This document shows, piece after piece, positions 1 to 6,297 of a stretch of 11,040 nucleotides of DNA (positions are counted from its first letter, which is position 1; every line of letters starts with the position of its first letter). The DNA is from Chloroflexota bacterium (GTDB lineage Bacteria; Chloroflexota; Chloroflexia; Thermomicrobiales; UBA6265): NCBI GenBank assembly GCA_019348515.1, contig JAHWJF010000062.1, forward strand, positions 1 through 11,040, given 5' to 3'. Position numbers and translations under genes: made by a program. The notes under the pieces are model-generated. The model searched no databases. It was not told the DNA's origin and saw only the letters and a program-made list of their open reading frames with translations.

Positions 1-97
1 CCTCCTCACGGCCGCTCTTCAAGGGTCAATCAGCGGCTTCTGCTCCTGGGGCATGCGCCCGTCGAGCGGACAAGCCACGCGTCCCGCTTCGCATAGA

Positions 98-418
98 TCA
101 GGCCTCGACGCGCCTGGCTACCTCCCCCTCGACGCGTTGGGTTGGGCGCCTCTTGTGGTCTCGTCCCGGCGCCGCCCGGTCCGGCCGTCGCTTGGCCTGT
201 GCCTCGTGCGGCGGAGTGTGAAAGAGGTGAGCGGGACCGAGATCGATCTCATCCGAACAGAGTCCGAAGACTTCACCGAGCTTGCGCATCTGCACGACCT
301 GCGGCAGGCGTCTACCGCTTTCCCAGAGATAGACCGTTTGCGGCTGGACCCCAACGGCGAGGGCCAACTCGAACTGGGTCCACCCCCGCTCTTGGCGGAG
401 GGCACGAATCGTCTTCAT
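98..418 (-). CDS. XRE-family helix-turn-helix transcriptional regulator
   Basis: A predicted DNA-binding regulator of 106 residues. Residues 2-56 form a Cro/C1 (XRE) helix-turn-helix: 'LRQERGWTQFELALAVGVQ' supplies helices 1-2 and 'QTVYLWESGRRLP' the recognition helix, a very typical sequence for this family. The remaining 45 residues are Arg/Pro/His-rich with no recognisable ligand domain, so it may be a stand-alone HTH protein with a disordered basic tail. The ATG at 418 follows GGAGAGGA at a suitable distance. It is divergent from the cold-shock gene at 645. A perfect 6-bp palindrome lies over its own predicted -10 box, suggesting autorepression (inference). The HTH call is secure; target genes are unknown. 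Confidence 0.85.
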   Translation of the reverse strand: MKTIRALRQERGWTQFELALAVGVQPQTVYLWESGRRLPQVVQMRKLGEVFGLCSDEIDLGPAHLFHTPPHEAQAKRRPDRAAPGRDHKRRPTQRVEGEVARRVEA

Positions 419-442
419 GTCCCAAGTCCTCTCCGATTGAGC

Positions 443-460
443 ACCTGTACTATAACAGGT
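443..460. promoter_or_regulatory. Operator-like palindrome over the HTH gene -10 box
   Basis: ACCTGT-N6-ACAGGT is a perfect 6-bp inverted repeat. Its central six bases read TATAGT on the minus strand and, with the preceding TG-T, form an extended -10 element (TGTTATAGT) about 24 nt upstream of the HTH start codon. An XRE dimer bound here would block that promoter. A 6-bp dyad alone is expected by chance in a window this size; its position is what gives it weight. Confidence 0.5.
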
Positions 461-466
461 TGTCTA

Positions 467-496
467 TTGCAAAGTAACTCTATTATGGAGTATATT
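467..496 (+). promoter_or_regulatory. Sigma-70-type promoter for the cold-shock gene
   Basis: TTGCAA (467-472, 4/6 match to TTGACA), an 18-bp spacer, then TATATT (491-496, 5/6 match to TATAAT). It lies in the only AT-rich stretch between the divergent HTH and cold-shock genes. Transcription would begin near 503, giving an untranslated leader of about 140 nt. Confidence 0.5.
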
Positions 497-502
497 CAGT
501 CC

Positions 503-644
503 TTCTCGTGGGAATCGGTGACCGACGACTTGCCCGCTGAATGCGGGTGTTGTCGTGGGGCGGTTGGTCTCCGGGATGGAGAAATGCTTGGCCCTGCGCC
601 GAGTTCGTTACGGACCAAGGACCAACTCAGAAGGGATAGGGATC
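503..644 (+). promoter_or_regulatory. Structured 5' leader of the cold-shock gene
   Basis: The untranslated stretch between the predicted transcription start and the ATG at 645 can form two strong structures. One is a hairpin with CGACGAC (523-529) pairing GTTGTCG (549-555, one G-U) and an inner CCCGC/GCGGG stem (533-537/543-547). The other is a perfect 7-bp long-range stem, GTTGGTC (563-569) with GACCAAC (620-626), ending just before the purine-rich ribosome site at 631-641. Long leaders that change fold with temperature are established for enterobacterial cspA. Extending that idea here is inference; no sequence homology to the cspA leader is claimed. Confidence 0.4.
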
Positions 645-878
645 ATGACGACGGGAACCATTGCCAGCCTCCGAGATAAGGGATTTGGGTTCATCATGGT
701 CGATGGCGCGGCGGGCCGCGGTGATCTGTTCTTCCATAGCACCGCAGTGCTGGACACGAGTTTCGACCAACTGCGTGAGGGGCAGCGGGTGAGCTTTGAC
801 GAGGAGCCGGACACCCGAGACCCGACTCGGCGGCGGGCGGTGAACGTCAAGCCTGTTGATGGTGGCGACCACGACTAG
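645..878 (+). CDS. Cold-shock-domain protein (CspA-like)
   Basis: A 77-residue single-domain nucleic-acid-binding protein of the cold-shock (OB-fold) family, expected to bind single-stranded RNA or DNA in the cytoplasm. RNP1 is 'KGFGFI' at 12-17 and RNP2 is 'DLFFH' at 27-31, followed by the usual 'S-T-A-V' and a C-terminal 'G-Q-R-V-S-F-D' strand. The aromatic 'KWFN' before RNP1 in canonical CspA is replaced by 'ASLRD', so one stacking surface is reduced. The length is close to standard (65-75 residues). An upstream in-frame extension to 555 is possible, but the ATG at 645 has AGGGATAGGG just before it and starts the domain exactly where expected. It carries an unusually long, structured leader. 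Confidence 0.9.
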   Translation: MTTGTIASLRDKGFGFIMVDGAAGRGDLFFHSTAVLDTSFDQLREGQRVSFDEEPDTRDPTRRRAVNVKPVDGGDHD

Positions 879-885
879 GCACCCC

Positions 886-934
886 CACCGCGCTCACGCT
901 GACCCCCACACAAACCTCATGGTGCAGCGCGGTG
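886..934. repeat. 9-bp inverted repeat downstream of the cold-shock gene
   Basis: CACCGCGCT (886-894) and AGCGCGGTG (926-934) are perfect complements with a 31-nt loop. A competing pairing TGACCC (900-905)/GGGTCA (937-942) overlaps it. No T-run follows, so this may be a factor-dependent terminator or simply a GC-rich chance repeat in the gap before the next gene. Confidence 0.3.
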
Positions 935-970
935 TCGGGTCACAGGTGCGGTAGCGTGTAGAAGCCCAGG

Positions 971-1273
971 ATGAAAGAATCTCTCGTCCGCATTCCGAGT
1001 GAAGCAGAGTTCACGATCCACAAGCCGATGGCTGGGTGGCAGGTTGAGCTGCTGACCACGGTGGACGAGGTCGACTATGCCATGAGCGACTACGTCCTGC
1101 GCCGAGGGAGACGGCCAGGGATGGCGATGCAGGCGTCCACGTGGCAGATCCTTGGCTCACTGTTGAGCAACCGGGCACCGATGATCCGGGGAGAGGATCC
1201 GGCGCCGCGACTGGTGATCTCCGAGCACCACGACCCTGACACGATCACGTTCTTTGATGACGATGAGGCATGA
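971..1273 (+). CDS. Hypothetical protein, 100 residues
   Basis: I do not recognise this family. The protein is soluble-looking, without signal peptide or membrane segment. It has an aliphatic/acidic first half ('WQVELLTTVDEVDYAMSDYV'), a basic turn 'RRGRRPG', and an acidic C-terminus 'FFDDDEA'. ATG 971 is the farthest upstream start, because an in-frame TAG lies at 959-961. No proper ribosome site precedes it (AGG abuts the ATG), and M20 at 1028 is an alternative. Its third codon positions are GC-rich like its neighbours. It may be co-oriented with the cold-shock gene, but the inverted repeat between them argues for separate transcription. Confidence 0.55.
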   Translation: MKESLVRIPSEAEFTIHKPMAGWQVELLTTVDEVDYAMSDYVLRRGRRPGMAMQASTWQILGSLLSNRAPMIRGEDPAPRLVISEHHDPDTITFFDDDEA

Positions 1274-1360
1274 CGGGACATGAGCAATTGTTGTTGATCC
1301 ATCCTTCGACCTGACCGTCAAGCCCTTGCGGCGACCGCGAGCCCTGCCGCATCCGGCTAC

Positions 1361-1558
1361 CTACCCGTCGTCGTCCTCGAGGAGCTCGAGAGCCTCTTCT
1401 GACGCCGCATTGAGATCCAGCTCGATCACCCCCGAGGCTGTCTCTATCGTGATCGTGCGAAAGTACCGCTCGTCGTCCTCGTCGTCCTCGTCCTCGTCAT
1501 ACTCCTCGACGTCTGAGACCCGAACCCGCAGCACCGAATCGATACTTATGTCCACCAC
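1361..1558 (-). CDS. Small highly acidic hypothetical protein
   Basis: A 65-residue protein with an uninterrupted acidic run (D/E with one Y) at about residues 18-31, flanked by two beta-like stretches ('SIDSVLRVRVSDV' and 'FRTITIETASGVIELDL') and an acidic end 'LLEDDDG'. It starts at GTG 1558, with an ideal AAGGAGG at 1565-1571 six bases upstream; GTG 1555 is a close alternative. The gap to the stop of the upstream cysteine-rich gene is only 24 bases, so the two probably form an operon. The family is unknown. The charge pattern would suit a DNA-mimic or metal/cation-binding role, but nothing in the sequence decides this. Confidence 0.65.
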   Translation of the reverse strand: MVDISIDSVLRVRVSDVEEYDEDEDDEDDERYFRTITIETASGVIELDLNAASEEALELLEDDDG

Positions 1559-1582
1559 GTTCCTCCTCCTTCCGTCGTGCGG

Positions 1583-1846
1583 TCACTCCTCACAGCCGCC
1601 ACCCCAATGCTCGAGCACGCGCTCGGCCGGGATGTACCACTCGCACCACGGACACGCCACGATCTCGCACGCCACCAGCGGCGCCTGACACCAGCCGCAC
1701 TCGGCAGTCTGCTCGTCCGTGATCCACGCCGGCCAGATGGCGTGCGCACATTGCCAGCCGGCCTCTGACACGACCTCCGGGAGCAATTCGTCTTCACTCA
1801 CCGTACCCTGATCGTCCGTCGTCTGCACGACCAATCGGTATTTCAT
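1583..1846 (-). CDS. Cysteine-rich zinc-ribbon-like hypothetical protein
   Basis: An 87-residue protein with two CxxC knuckles, C50-GW-C53 and C65-PW-C68, plus C33, C60, H80 and C85, a layout expected to hold one or two structural zinc ions. No signal peptide or membrane segment, so it is cytoplasmic. Tryptophans lie next to several cysteines ('CGWC', 'CPWCEW'). The ATG at 1846 is preferred over the GTG one codon upstream (1849); the GGGA upstream is a weak ribosome site for either. It is the first gene of a likely two-gene unit with the acidic protein at 1558. Zinc binding is inferred from cysteine spacing; its role is unknown. Confidence 0.7.
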   Translation of the reverse strand: MKYRLVVQTTDDQGTVSEDELLPEVVSEAGWQCAHAIWPAWITDEQTAECGWCQAPLVACEIVACPWCEWYIPAERVLEHWGGGCEE

Positions 1847-1849
1847 CAC

Positions 1850-2118
1850 ACGATCCCACTGCTCGCTTTGGATACTCCCACGGCCTCGTCAGCGATCCGG
1901 GCTGTTCAGCACCGGTGAAGTCCGTTCTCGTCTCCGGGAATGGTGGCACCCAGAACAGCGGGCGCAAAGCCTCGGCGCGGCGCCAGGGAGCGCCCTGGGG
2001 CTCCTTTGCCAGGATCATTCCAGACCGTTGGGGATGCGGTGCAGCCGGTCTGTCCGACGGCTTCCGCCACCATCGCTACAGGTATCGCTGCCTAGCCGTT
2101 GCGGCCGGCGCTTACAGG
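1850..2118. other. Gap without a supported gene
   Basis: Upstream of the cysteine-rich gene and downstream of the 88-residue gene. Open frames exist on both strands but lack ribosome sites and family resemblance. The only structure I see is CTAGCC (2092-2097)/GGCTAG (2117-2122), which overlaps the stop codon of the 88-residue gene and could be a weak terminator for it. No confident promoter for the minus-strand pair is visible. Confidence 0.4.
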
Positions 2119-2385
2119 CTAGAGAAGAGGACCAGCGTCCTGACCGACAGACTCCATCTCGCCACGATGCTCAGGTTTCGGTGCGCCGTGCGTTCCCGGG
2201 GAGCCGGCATCATCCTGGAACGTCATCTCCTGTCTGCGCTGAAGCGATCGAGCGCGCTCGATCGCGGCGTGCGCCGCCTGAAGCAGGTCATAGGCCTGGC
2301 CTAAGACCTGGGCGGAGGCCATCTGCGTGGCCGCACTTTTCACGATCAGGGCGTCGAGTCGATCGGGACCGTGCGGATCGGTCAT
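2119..2385 (-). CDS. Small helical hypothetical protein
   Basis: An 88-residue protein of unknown family. Residues 8-53 are predicted to be one long amphipathic helix ('LDALIVKSAATQMASAQVLG', then 'AYDLLQAAHAAIERARSLQ'), suggesting coiled-coil association. Residues 58-88 are Gly/Pro-rich and probably disordered. The ATG at 2385 has GAGGAG at 2392-2397 with good spacing, which supports this reading over overlapping plus-strand frames. It is divergent from the phosphotransferase gene at 2580, separated by a 194-bp gap. Confidence 0.65.
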   Translation of the reverse strand: MTDPHGPDRLDALIVKSAATQMASAQVLGQAYDLLQAAHAAIERARSLQRRQEMTFQDDAGSPGTHGAPKPEHRGEMESVGQDAGPLL

Positions 2386-2519
2386 GCGGGGCTCCTCGGT
2401 GTCACGATTGTCGTAATGATCGCATGCTTTGGACCGTGGAACGAGGTACTCCTGCTCCTGGTGGAGCCGTGAACAATGGCAATAGAGTCAGGGAATGCGG
2501 GCCCGAGAACGTGCGAACG

Positions 2520-2536
2520 CCGGGCATATGGCCCGG
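2520..2536. repeat. Short GC palindrome upstream of the phosphotransferase
   Basis: CCGGGC-ATATG-GCCCGG, a 6-bp perfect stem with a 5-nt loop, 44 bp before the start codon of the kinase gene. It could be an operator or a leader hairpin. No flanking -35/-10 pair is convincing, so the function is open. Confidence 0.3.
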
Positions 2537-2579
2537 AGCGCGGCTCCAATCCGGCTGACGTGACGGGAGGACGCACGGT

Positions 2580-3617
2580 ATGCGCGAGGATCCAGGCCTA
2601 GACATGGGCGCCATCACGCACTGTCTCGGGGCACACTATGGCCTGAGCCTCGCCTCGGTCAGATACCTTCCCCTCGGCTATGACCCCAATGCGTCTGTCT
2701 ATCAGGTGCTCACAGCCGATTCCACTCCCTATTTCCTCAAGGTCCGGTTCGGTCCCATCGACGAGTCGAGCCTCCTTGTGCCATGGACCTTGATCGACCG
2801 CGGAGTCCCGAACATCCTCGGGCCACTCCGGACGCGGTCGTCGGCGCTCTGGGCCCCTCTCGATGGCTACCCCGGGCACACCGTCGTGCTCTACCCGTTT
2901 GTGCCTGGCGAGAATGCGATGGTGGCCGGGATGTCCGACGATCAGTGGCGAGAGTTTGGATCGACACTGCGTGCGATGCACGACAGCGGGCTGGAGGACA
3001 CCTTCCGCGGTCAGCTGCGAATCGAGGACTTCGCGCTGCCATCGGCCGTGGTCATCCGCCAGCTACTGACGCTCGTCAACGAGAAGGGATTGACAAGCGC
3101 GGCCGCGGCGCGGTTTGCGAGGTTCTGGCGGCAGCACGCCGGGCGTCTCCACTCCATGCTCGCCCGGGCGGAGGCGTTGGGACGATCGCTCCGATCCCAG
3201 CCGTTCGAGCTCGTCCTCTGCCATGCAGACATCCACGCGGCGAATATCCTCGTCGGCGACGATGGCCAGATCACCCTGATCGACTGGGATGGTCCCCTCA
3301 TCGCCCCGCGGGAGCGTGACCTGCTGTTCATCGTTGGGTCGCGGATCGCACGGGTCGTCGAGCCCAGGGAAGAAGACCTCTTCTTCGAGGGGTACGGCCC
3401 GGTTGCGGTCGACCCATCTGCCCTCGTGTATTACCGCTACGAGCGCATCATCGAGGACATCGGCGAAATCGGGAAGAGTGTCTTTCTTGACCCGGATCTG
3501 AGCGAGCAAGCGCGGACGGAAGAGGCGGAGCTGGCCATGAGCTTCTTCGCTCCCGGCGGGGACGCCGACCTGGCGGAAACGGTCCCGGGACGCCGGTGGC
3601 CCGGGGATCGCGCTTGA
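2580..3617 (+). CDS. APH-fold kinase, spectinomycin phosphotransferase (APH(9))-like
   Basis: A 345-residue enzyme of the aminoglycoside phosphotransferase (protein-kinase-like) fold, predicted to use ATP or GTP to phosphorylate a small-molecule hydroxyl in the cytoplasm. Visible landmarks: the nucleotide-anchoring lysine in 'YFLKVRFG' (K54); the catalytic loop 'LCHADIHAANILVG' with H215, D217 and N222; and the metal-binding 'LIDWDGP' with D235. The stretches 'LIAPRERDLLFI', 'FFEGYG' and 'YYRYERIIEDI' match what I remember of APH(9)-Ia, including their order and spacing. The length is also right (APH(9)-Ia is about 330). The C-terminal 20 residues are extra. The ATG at 2580 has GGGAGG at 2565-2570. 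It stands alone, converging on the BrkB gene. Whether it inactivates spectinomycin or phosphorylates another compound cannot be told from sequence. Confidence 0.88.
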   Translation: MREDPGLDMGAITHCLGAHYGLSLASVRYLPLGYDPNASVYQVLTADSTPYFLKVRFGPIDESSLLVPWTLIDRGVPNILGPLRTRSSALWAPLDGYPGHTVVLYPFVPGENAMVAGMSDDQWREFGSTLRAMHDSGLEDTFRGQLRIEDFALPSAVVIRQLLTLVNEKGLTSAAAARFARFWRQHAGRLHSMLARAEALGRSLRSQPFELVLCHADIHAANILVGDDGQITLIDWDGPLIAPRERDLLFIVGSRIARVVEPREEDLFFEGYGPVAVDPSALVYYRYERIIEDIGEIGKSVFLDPDLSEQARTEEAELAMSFFAPGGDADLAETVPGRRWPGDRA

Positions 3618-3708
3618 GCGCGAAGGCGCTGGCCCGCACGCCTGCTGAAACACCCTTCAGATCGGGCCGAGGTAGTTGGGGAACCCGCACCAGCGGCGTC
3701 TCAATGCC

Positions 3709-4596
3709 TCACGTGGCGGCCTTGTGTGCGACGTGACGTCGCGCGGCTTCCTGAGCACTCTGCCCTTCGATCACCATGACCTTCACGTGGGAGGCGAGTG
3801 ACCCCCCGAACAGGGTGATCAAACCGAGGATCCAACCCCACGTCAGGAGCAGTGCCGCCAGCGCCAGTGGGCCATAGATGAGCGAGAAGCTCGTCCACAG
3901 CCGGTTGAGGACGGCCAGGAAGATGGCATTAGCCACCAGGACCAGCACCGTAGCCACGATGGCCCCGATCAGTGCGGCCCGCGTGTTGCGCTCGCCGCGC
4001 GGCACGACGGTGTAGAGGGCGAAGAACGCGATCACCAGCAAGAGGGCATGGATCGCGGCTCCCAGGGTCCATGCCGCTGGAGTAGTTGCCCCGGTCCCCC
4101 AGATGGACTCCCACAGTAGCCCGAGGAGGGAGCGCGCCACGAGCGCGATAAGGAACATCACACCGATTCCCGCGAGGAAAACCAACTCGACCAGAGCCCG
4201 GCGGGTGACCGTCTCGTGTTGCGAATCCACATCCGAGACGCGATCCAGAGCCGTGATCAGCGCGCCCAGAATCCGCCGGCCGGCGGTGAGCCACAACAGA
4301 ATAGCGAACAGGCCGACCTGTCCCGGTGCCGCGATCGCCCCCGATACGATCGGATCGACATCGAAGACCTGGGCCGGGAGGATGGTTTCCACGACCGCCG
4401 ACAGTCGCGCCGTGACGATGGCGGCGGGAACGACATAGCTCGCCACGGCGGCTCCGGCGAGCAGCAATGGAAAGAGGGAGAGGACGCCATAAAAGCTGAG
4501 CGCGGCGGCCCATTCCATTGCCTGACCTGCCCAGACGTCACGGAGTGTTTGCCGCAGGATGTGGACAGAGACAGACAACGTCCCAGAACGTCGCAC
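3709..4596 (-). CDS. YihY/BrkB family integral membrane protein
   Basis: A 295-residue inner-membrane protein of the YihY/virulence factor BrkB family (formerly called ribonuclease BN in error). Six hydrophobic segments lie at about 31-56, 93-112, 134-162, 177-199, 206-230 and 239-268. Family hallmarks are the 'AAALSFYGVLSLFPLLL' first segment, 'LALYTVVP'-type segment 4 ('FFALYTVVPRGE') and 'SLIYGPLALAALLLTWGW' in the last. The usual length is 280-330. The start is GTG 4596 with GAGGTAGGT a few bases upstream; the cytoplasmic N-terminus is about 28 residues. The molecular function of the family is not firmly established (transport has been proposed). It converges with the phosphotransferase gene, and no operon partner is evident. 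Confidence 0.92.
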   Translation of the reverse strand: MRRSGTLSVSVHILRQTLRDVWAGQAMEWAAALSFYGVLSLFPLLLAGAAVASYVVPAAIVTARLSAVVETILPAQVFDVDPIVSGAIAAPGQVGLFAILLWLTAGRRILGALITALDRVSDVDSQHETVTRRALVELVFLAGIGVMFLIALVARSLLGLLWESIWGTGATTPAAWTLGAAIHALLLVIAFFALYTVVPRGERNTRAALIGAIVATVLVLVANAIFLAVLNRLWTSFSLIYGPLALAALLLTWGWILGLITLFGGSLASHVKVMVIEGQSAQEAARRHVAHKAAT

Positions 4597-5033
4597 GAAG
4601 ACCTACCTCGACGAACATATGACACGCAAATCGTCACTGCCACGCGGCTCGACCATGATTGTGAGTAAGGCCGCCCGGCGAAAGGGTGGCTCCGGTGGCA
4701 ATGGAGACATGCGGAGCGCTCGACGCGTGCCATGCACCTCGTGTGCCAGAGAAGGCCGACGGACCGATCGGGGCATGCCGTCGGTAGCGCGTACGACATG
4801 GAGCAGGTCATTTATGGCCCACTCATCCCTGCATGGCACGACGCATGCTTTGTGGGTCACCGGCAATCTGGGAGTTCTCGGCGATGGCCATGAAGCGGAT
4901 GATGAGCGGTTGGTAGACCGCATGCGGGGATAGAGCGCGAGCGTGACTTCCCCAGTATCGCCTCGCCGTCCTCCGGGATGGCATGTTCCTTGCACGGGAG
5001 CCTAAGGATTTCAGCAATTCAAGGAGGATCGTG
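4597..5033. other. Intergenic region with one hairpin and a possible gene remnant
   Basis: Separates the BrkB gene from the PRC-barrel gene. It contains the inverted repeat CCGACGG (4756-4762)/CCGTCGG (4778-4784) with a 15-nt loop that itself holds the palindrome CCGATCGG. On the minus strand, about 4823-4930 reads with strongly GC-biased third positions (encoding '...YQPLIIRFMAIAENSQIAGD...'), but it has no start with a ribosome site. I see no tRNA and no convincing promoter. Confidence 0.4.
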
Positions 5034-5774
5034 ATGAGCAGTTCCAGTTACGAAACCCAGATCAACGTCGGCGATGAGGTCTACGGATCTGACGGGGACA
5101 AGGTCGGCACCATCGCCGAGGTCCAGCCGACCTACATCGTCGTCGAGAAGGGGTTCTTCTTCCCGACGGATTACTACATCCCGCTCAGTGCCATTGGGAG
5201 TGTCGCCGGCGGACAGGTCTCGTTGAACGTGGCCAGGGACGTGGCTCTCCAAAGTGGCTGGGACACAATCCCTGACGTGGCCCCGATGACGGCCACGGAT
5301 ACGCAGACCACGATCACCGACGTCGACGTCGGCGGCCGGCCGGAAGTAGCCGCCTACGAGGCCACCGCCGAAGACGAGATCCGCATCCCGGTCATGGAAG
5401 AGGAGCTGACCGCCACCGTCCGGGAGCAGGAAGCGGGGGCGGTGCGCGTCGAGAAGGATGTCGTCACCGAGCAGCGGACGCTGGAGGTGCCGGTCACCGA
5501 GGAGCGGGTCCGCGTCGAGCGCCGCATCGTCGATCGGCCGGTGGCGGCCGGGGATGTGGATGCCTTCGAGGAGACGGTCATCGACGTGCCGCTGACGACG
5601 GAGACGGTCGAGGTCCAGAAGCAGGCCCGGGTGGCCGAGGAGGTCGTCCTCAGCAAGGAAGCCGTCCAGCGCACCGAGCAGGTCACGGATACCGTCCGCA
5701 AGGAAGAGGTCTTCATCGACGAGGACGCCACCCTCATCGACGACACCGAAGGAGGCGCCCCGCGAGTGCGCTAG
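5034..5774 (+). CDS. PRC-barrel and DUF2382 (YsnF/AvaK-type) stress protein
   Basis: A 246-residue cytoplasmic protein. Residues 8-75 form a PRC-barrel ('VGDEVYGSDGDKVGTIAEV' ... 'DYYIPLSAI'), a small beta domain often found with ribosome-, RNA- or photosystem-associated proteins. Residues 115-232 hold the DUF2382 region, built from paired strands such as 'EIRIPVMEEELTATVRE', 'RTLEVPVTEERVRVERRI' and 'TVIDVPLTTETVEVQKQARV'. It is very rich in Glu, Val and Arg. Proteins of this kind (B. subtilis YsnF, Nostoc AvaK) are linked to general stress or desiccation; the biochemical role is unknown. ATG 5034 has AAGGAGG six bases upstream. A long stem-loop lies downstream, so it is probably monocistronic. 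Confidence 0.92.
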   Translation: MSSSSYETQINVGDEVYGSDGDKVGTIAEVQPTYIVVEKGFFFPTDYYIPLSAIGSVAGGQVSLNVARDVALQSGWDTIPDVAPMTATDTQTTITDVDVGGRPEVAAYEATAEDEIRIPVMEEELTATVREQEAGAVRVEKDVVTEQRTLEVPVTEERVRVERRIVDRPVAAGDVDAFEETVIDVPLTTETVEVQKQARVAEEVVLSKEAVQRTEQVTDTVRKEEVFIDEDATLIDDTEGGAPRVR

Positions 5775-5893
5775 CTCCCGGGTCGTAGCGGGTTCGACCC
5801 CACGCCCAGATCGGGGTGGGCACGCAAAACCCGGAAGATGCGTTCCCGTGTTCGTGGCCCGCGAAACGAGCGCCGGGATCAAGTCATTGGAAG

Positions 5894-5934
5894 CATGGGA
5901 AGGCCGCTGATCATGGCTCAGCGGCCTTCCCATG
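5894..5934 (+). terminator. Perfect 17-bp stem-loop after the PRC/DUF2382 gene
   Basis: The left arm 5894-5910 (CATGGGAAGGCCGCTGA) and right arm 5918-5934 are perfect complements around a 7-nt loop. The core AAGGCCGCTGA/TCAGCGGCCTT resembles common intrinsic terminators. No T-tract follows, which is frequent in GC-rich Chloroflexota and Actinobacteria. It lies about 120 bp past the stop codon. A 17-bp perfect match is far beyond chance. Confidence 0.65.
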
Positions 5935-6297
5935 TGTGATCGAAGCGTGCCTCGCCACCCCGAGATTCCGAACGAAAATCCAAGAATCTTCAGGCCCAGG
6001 TCCGCGACGCTCCGCGGAGCTTCAGGCACCCGAGGCGAGATGCTTCGGACAACTTGCAGGTCCTCAGCATGAGACCCTCTCCATGTCTCAGTACTCACTA
6101 TCGAGACCGGCTCGCTCCTCCGTGTCCCCGCCCCGCGTTCCCAGTCCCGTCACGCCTTTCCTGTTCCGCATTTGACAGGCCGGCTGTCTCGAGCTTGGCA
6201 GTCACCGGCTCGTGCTGCTGGTGAAATGGATCCAGCCCCAGAACGACCGGGCAGTGACGGAGACAACCGCTAGGATCGGCAGCAGGAGACAGCGAAG
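5935..6297. other. Intergenic region with GC-rich inverted repeats
   Basis: No supported gene on either strand. It contains an imperfect inverted repeat, CGAAGC-N4-CTCGCC (5941-5956) against GGCGAG-N2-GCTTCG (6034-6047). Between its arms are the 12-bp palindrome GCTCCGCGGAGC (6009-6020) and the direct repeat CTTCAGGC. An isolated perfect TTGACA occurs at 6172-6177, but no credible -10 follows at 16-18 bp. The sequence around 6110-6170 is pyrimidine-rich. Confidence 0.35.

Noticed and set aside
1..97. Possible end of a gene at the left edge
   Set aside because: Only very short frames (for example one ending 'QEQKPLIDP' on the minus strand) and no start or domain visible.
53..679. 208-codon open frame on the plus strand
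   Set aside because: It crosses the antisense of the HTH gene, the promoter region and the cold-shock start; no ribosome site or domain.
1327..1351. TGCGGC/GCCGCA hairpin between convergent genes
   Set aside because: Six-base stem with a 13-nt loop and no T-run; too weak to call a terminator in sequence this GC-rich.
1326..1688. Serine-rich plus-strand open frame
   Set aside because: The poly-Ser run is the complement of the Asp/Glu codons of the acidic protein on the minus strand, which has an excellent ribosome site.
2028..2558. 176-codon plus-strand open frame
   Set aside because: It overlaps the better supported minus-strand gene at 2119-2385 and the upstream region of the kinase; Arg/Pro/His-rich translation without motifs.
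5019..6098. 359-codon open frame on the minus strand
   Set aside because: It is antisense to the PRC-barrel/DUF2382 gene. The opposite strand of GC-rich, Glu/Val-rich genes often stays open, and the translation (Asp/Leu/Arg/His-rich) has no family resemblance.
6172..6177. Isolated perfect TTGACA upstream of the first Tat gene
   Set aside because: No acceptable -10 hexamer at 16-18 bp downstream (TTGGCA region only), so not called as a promoter.
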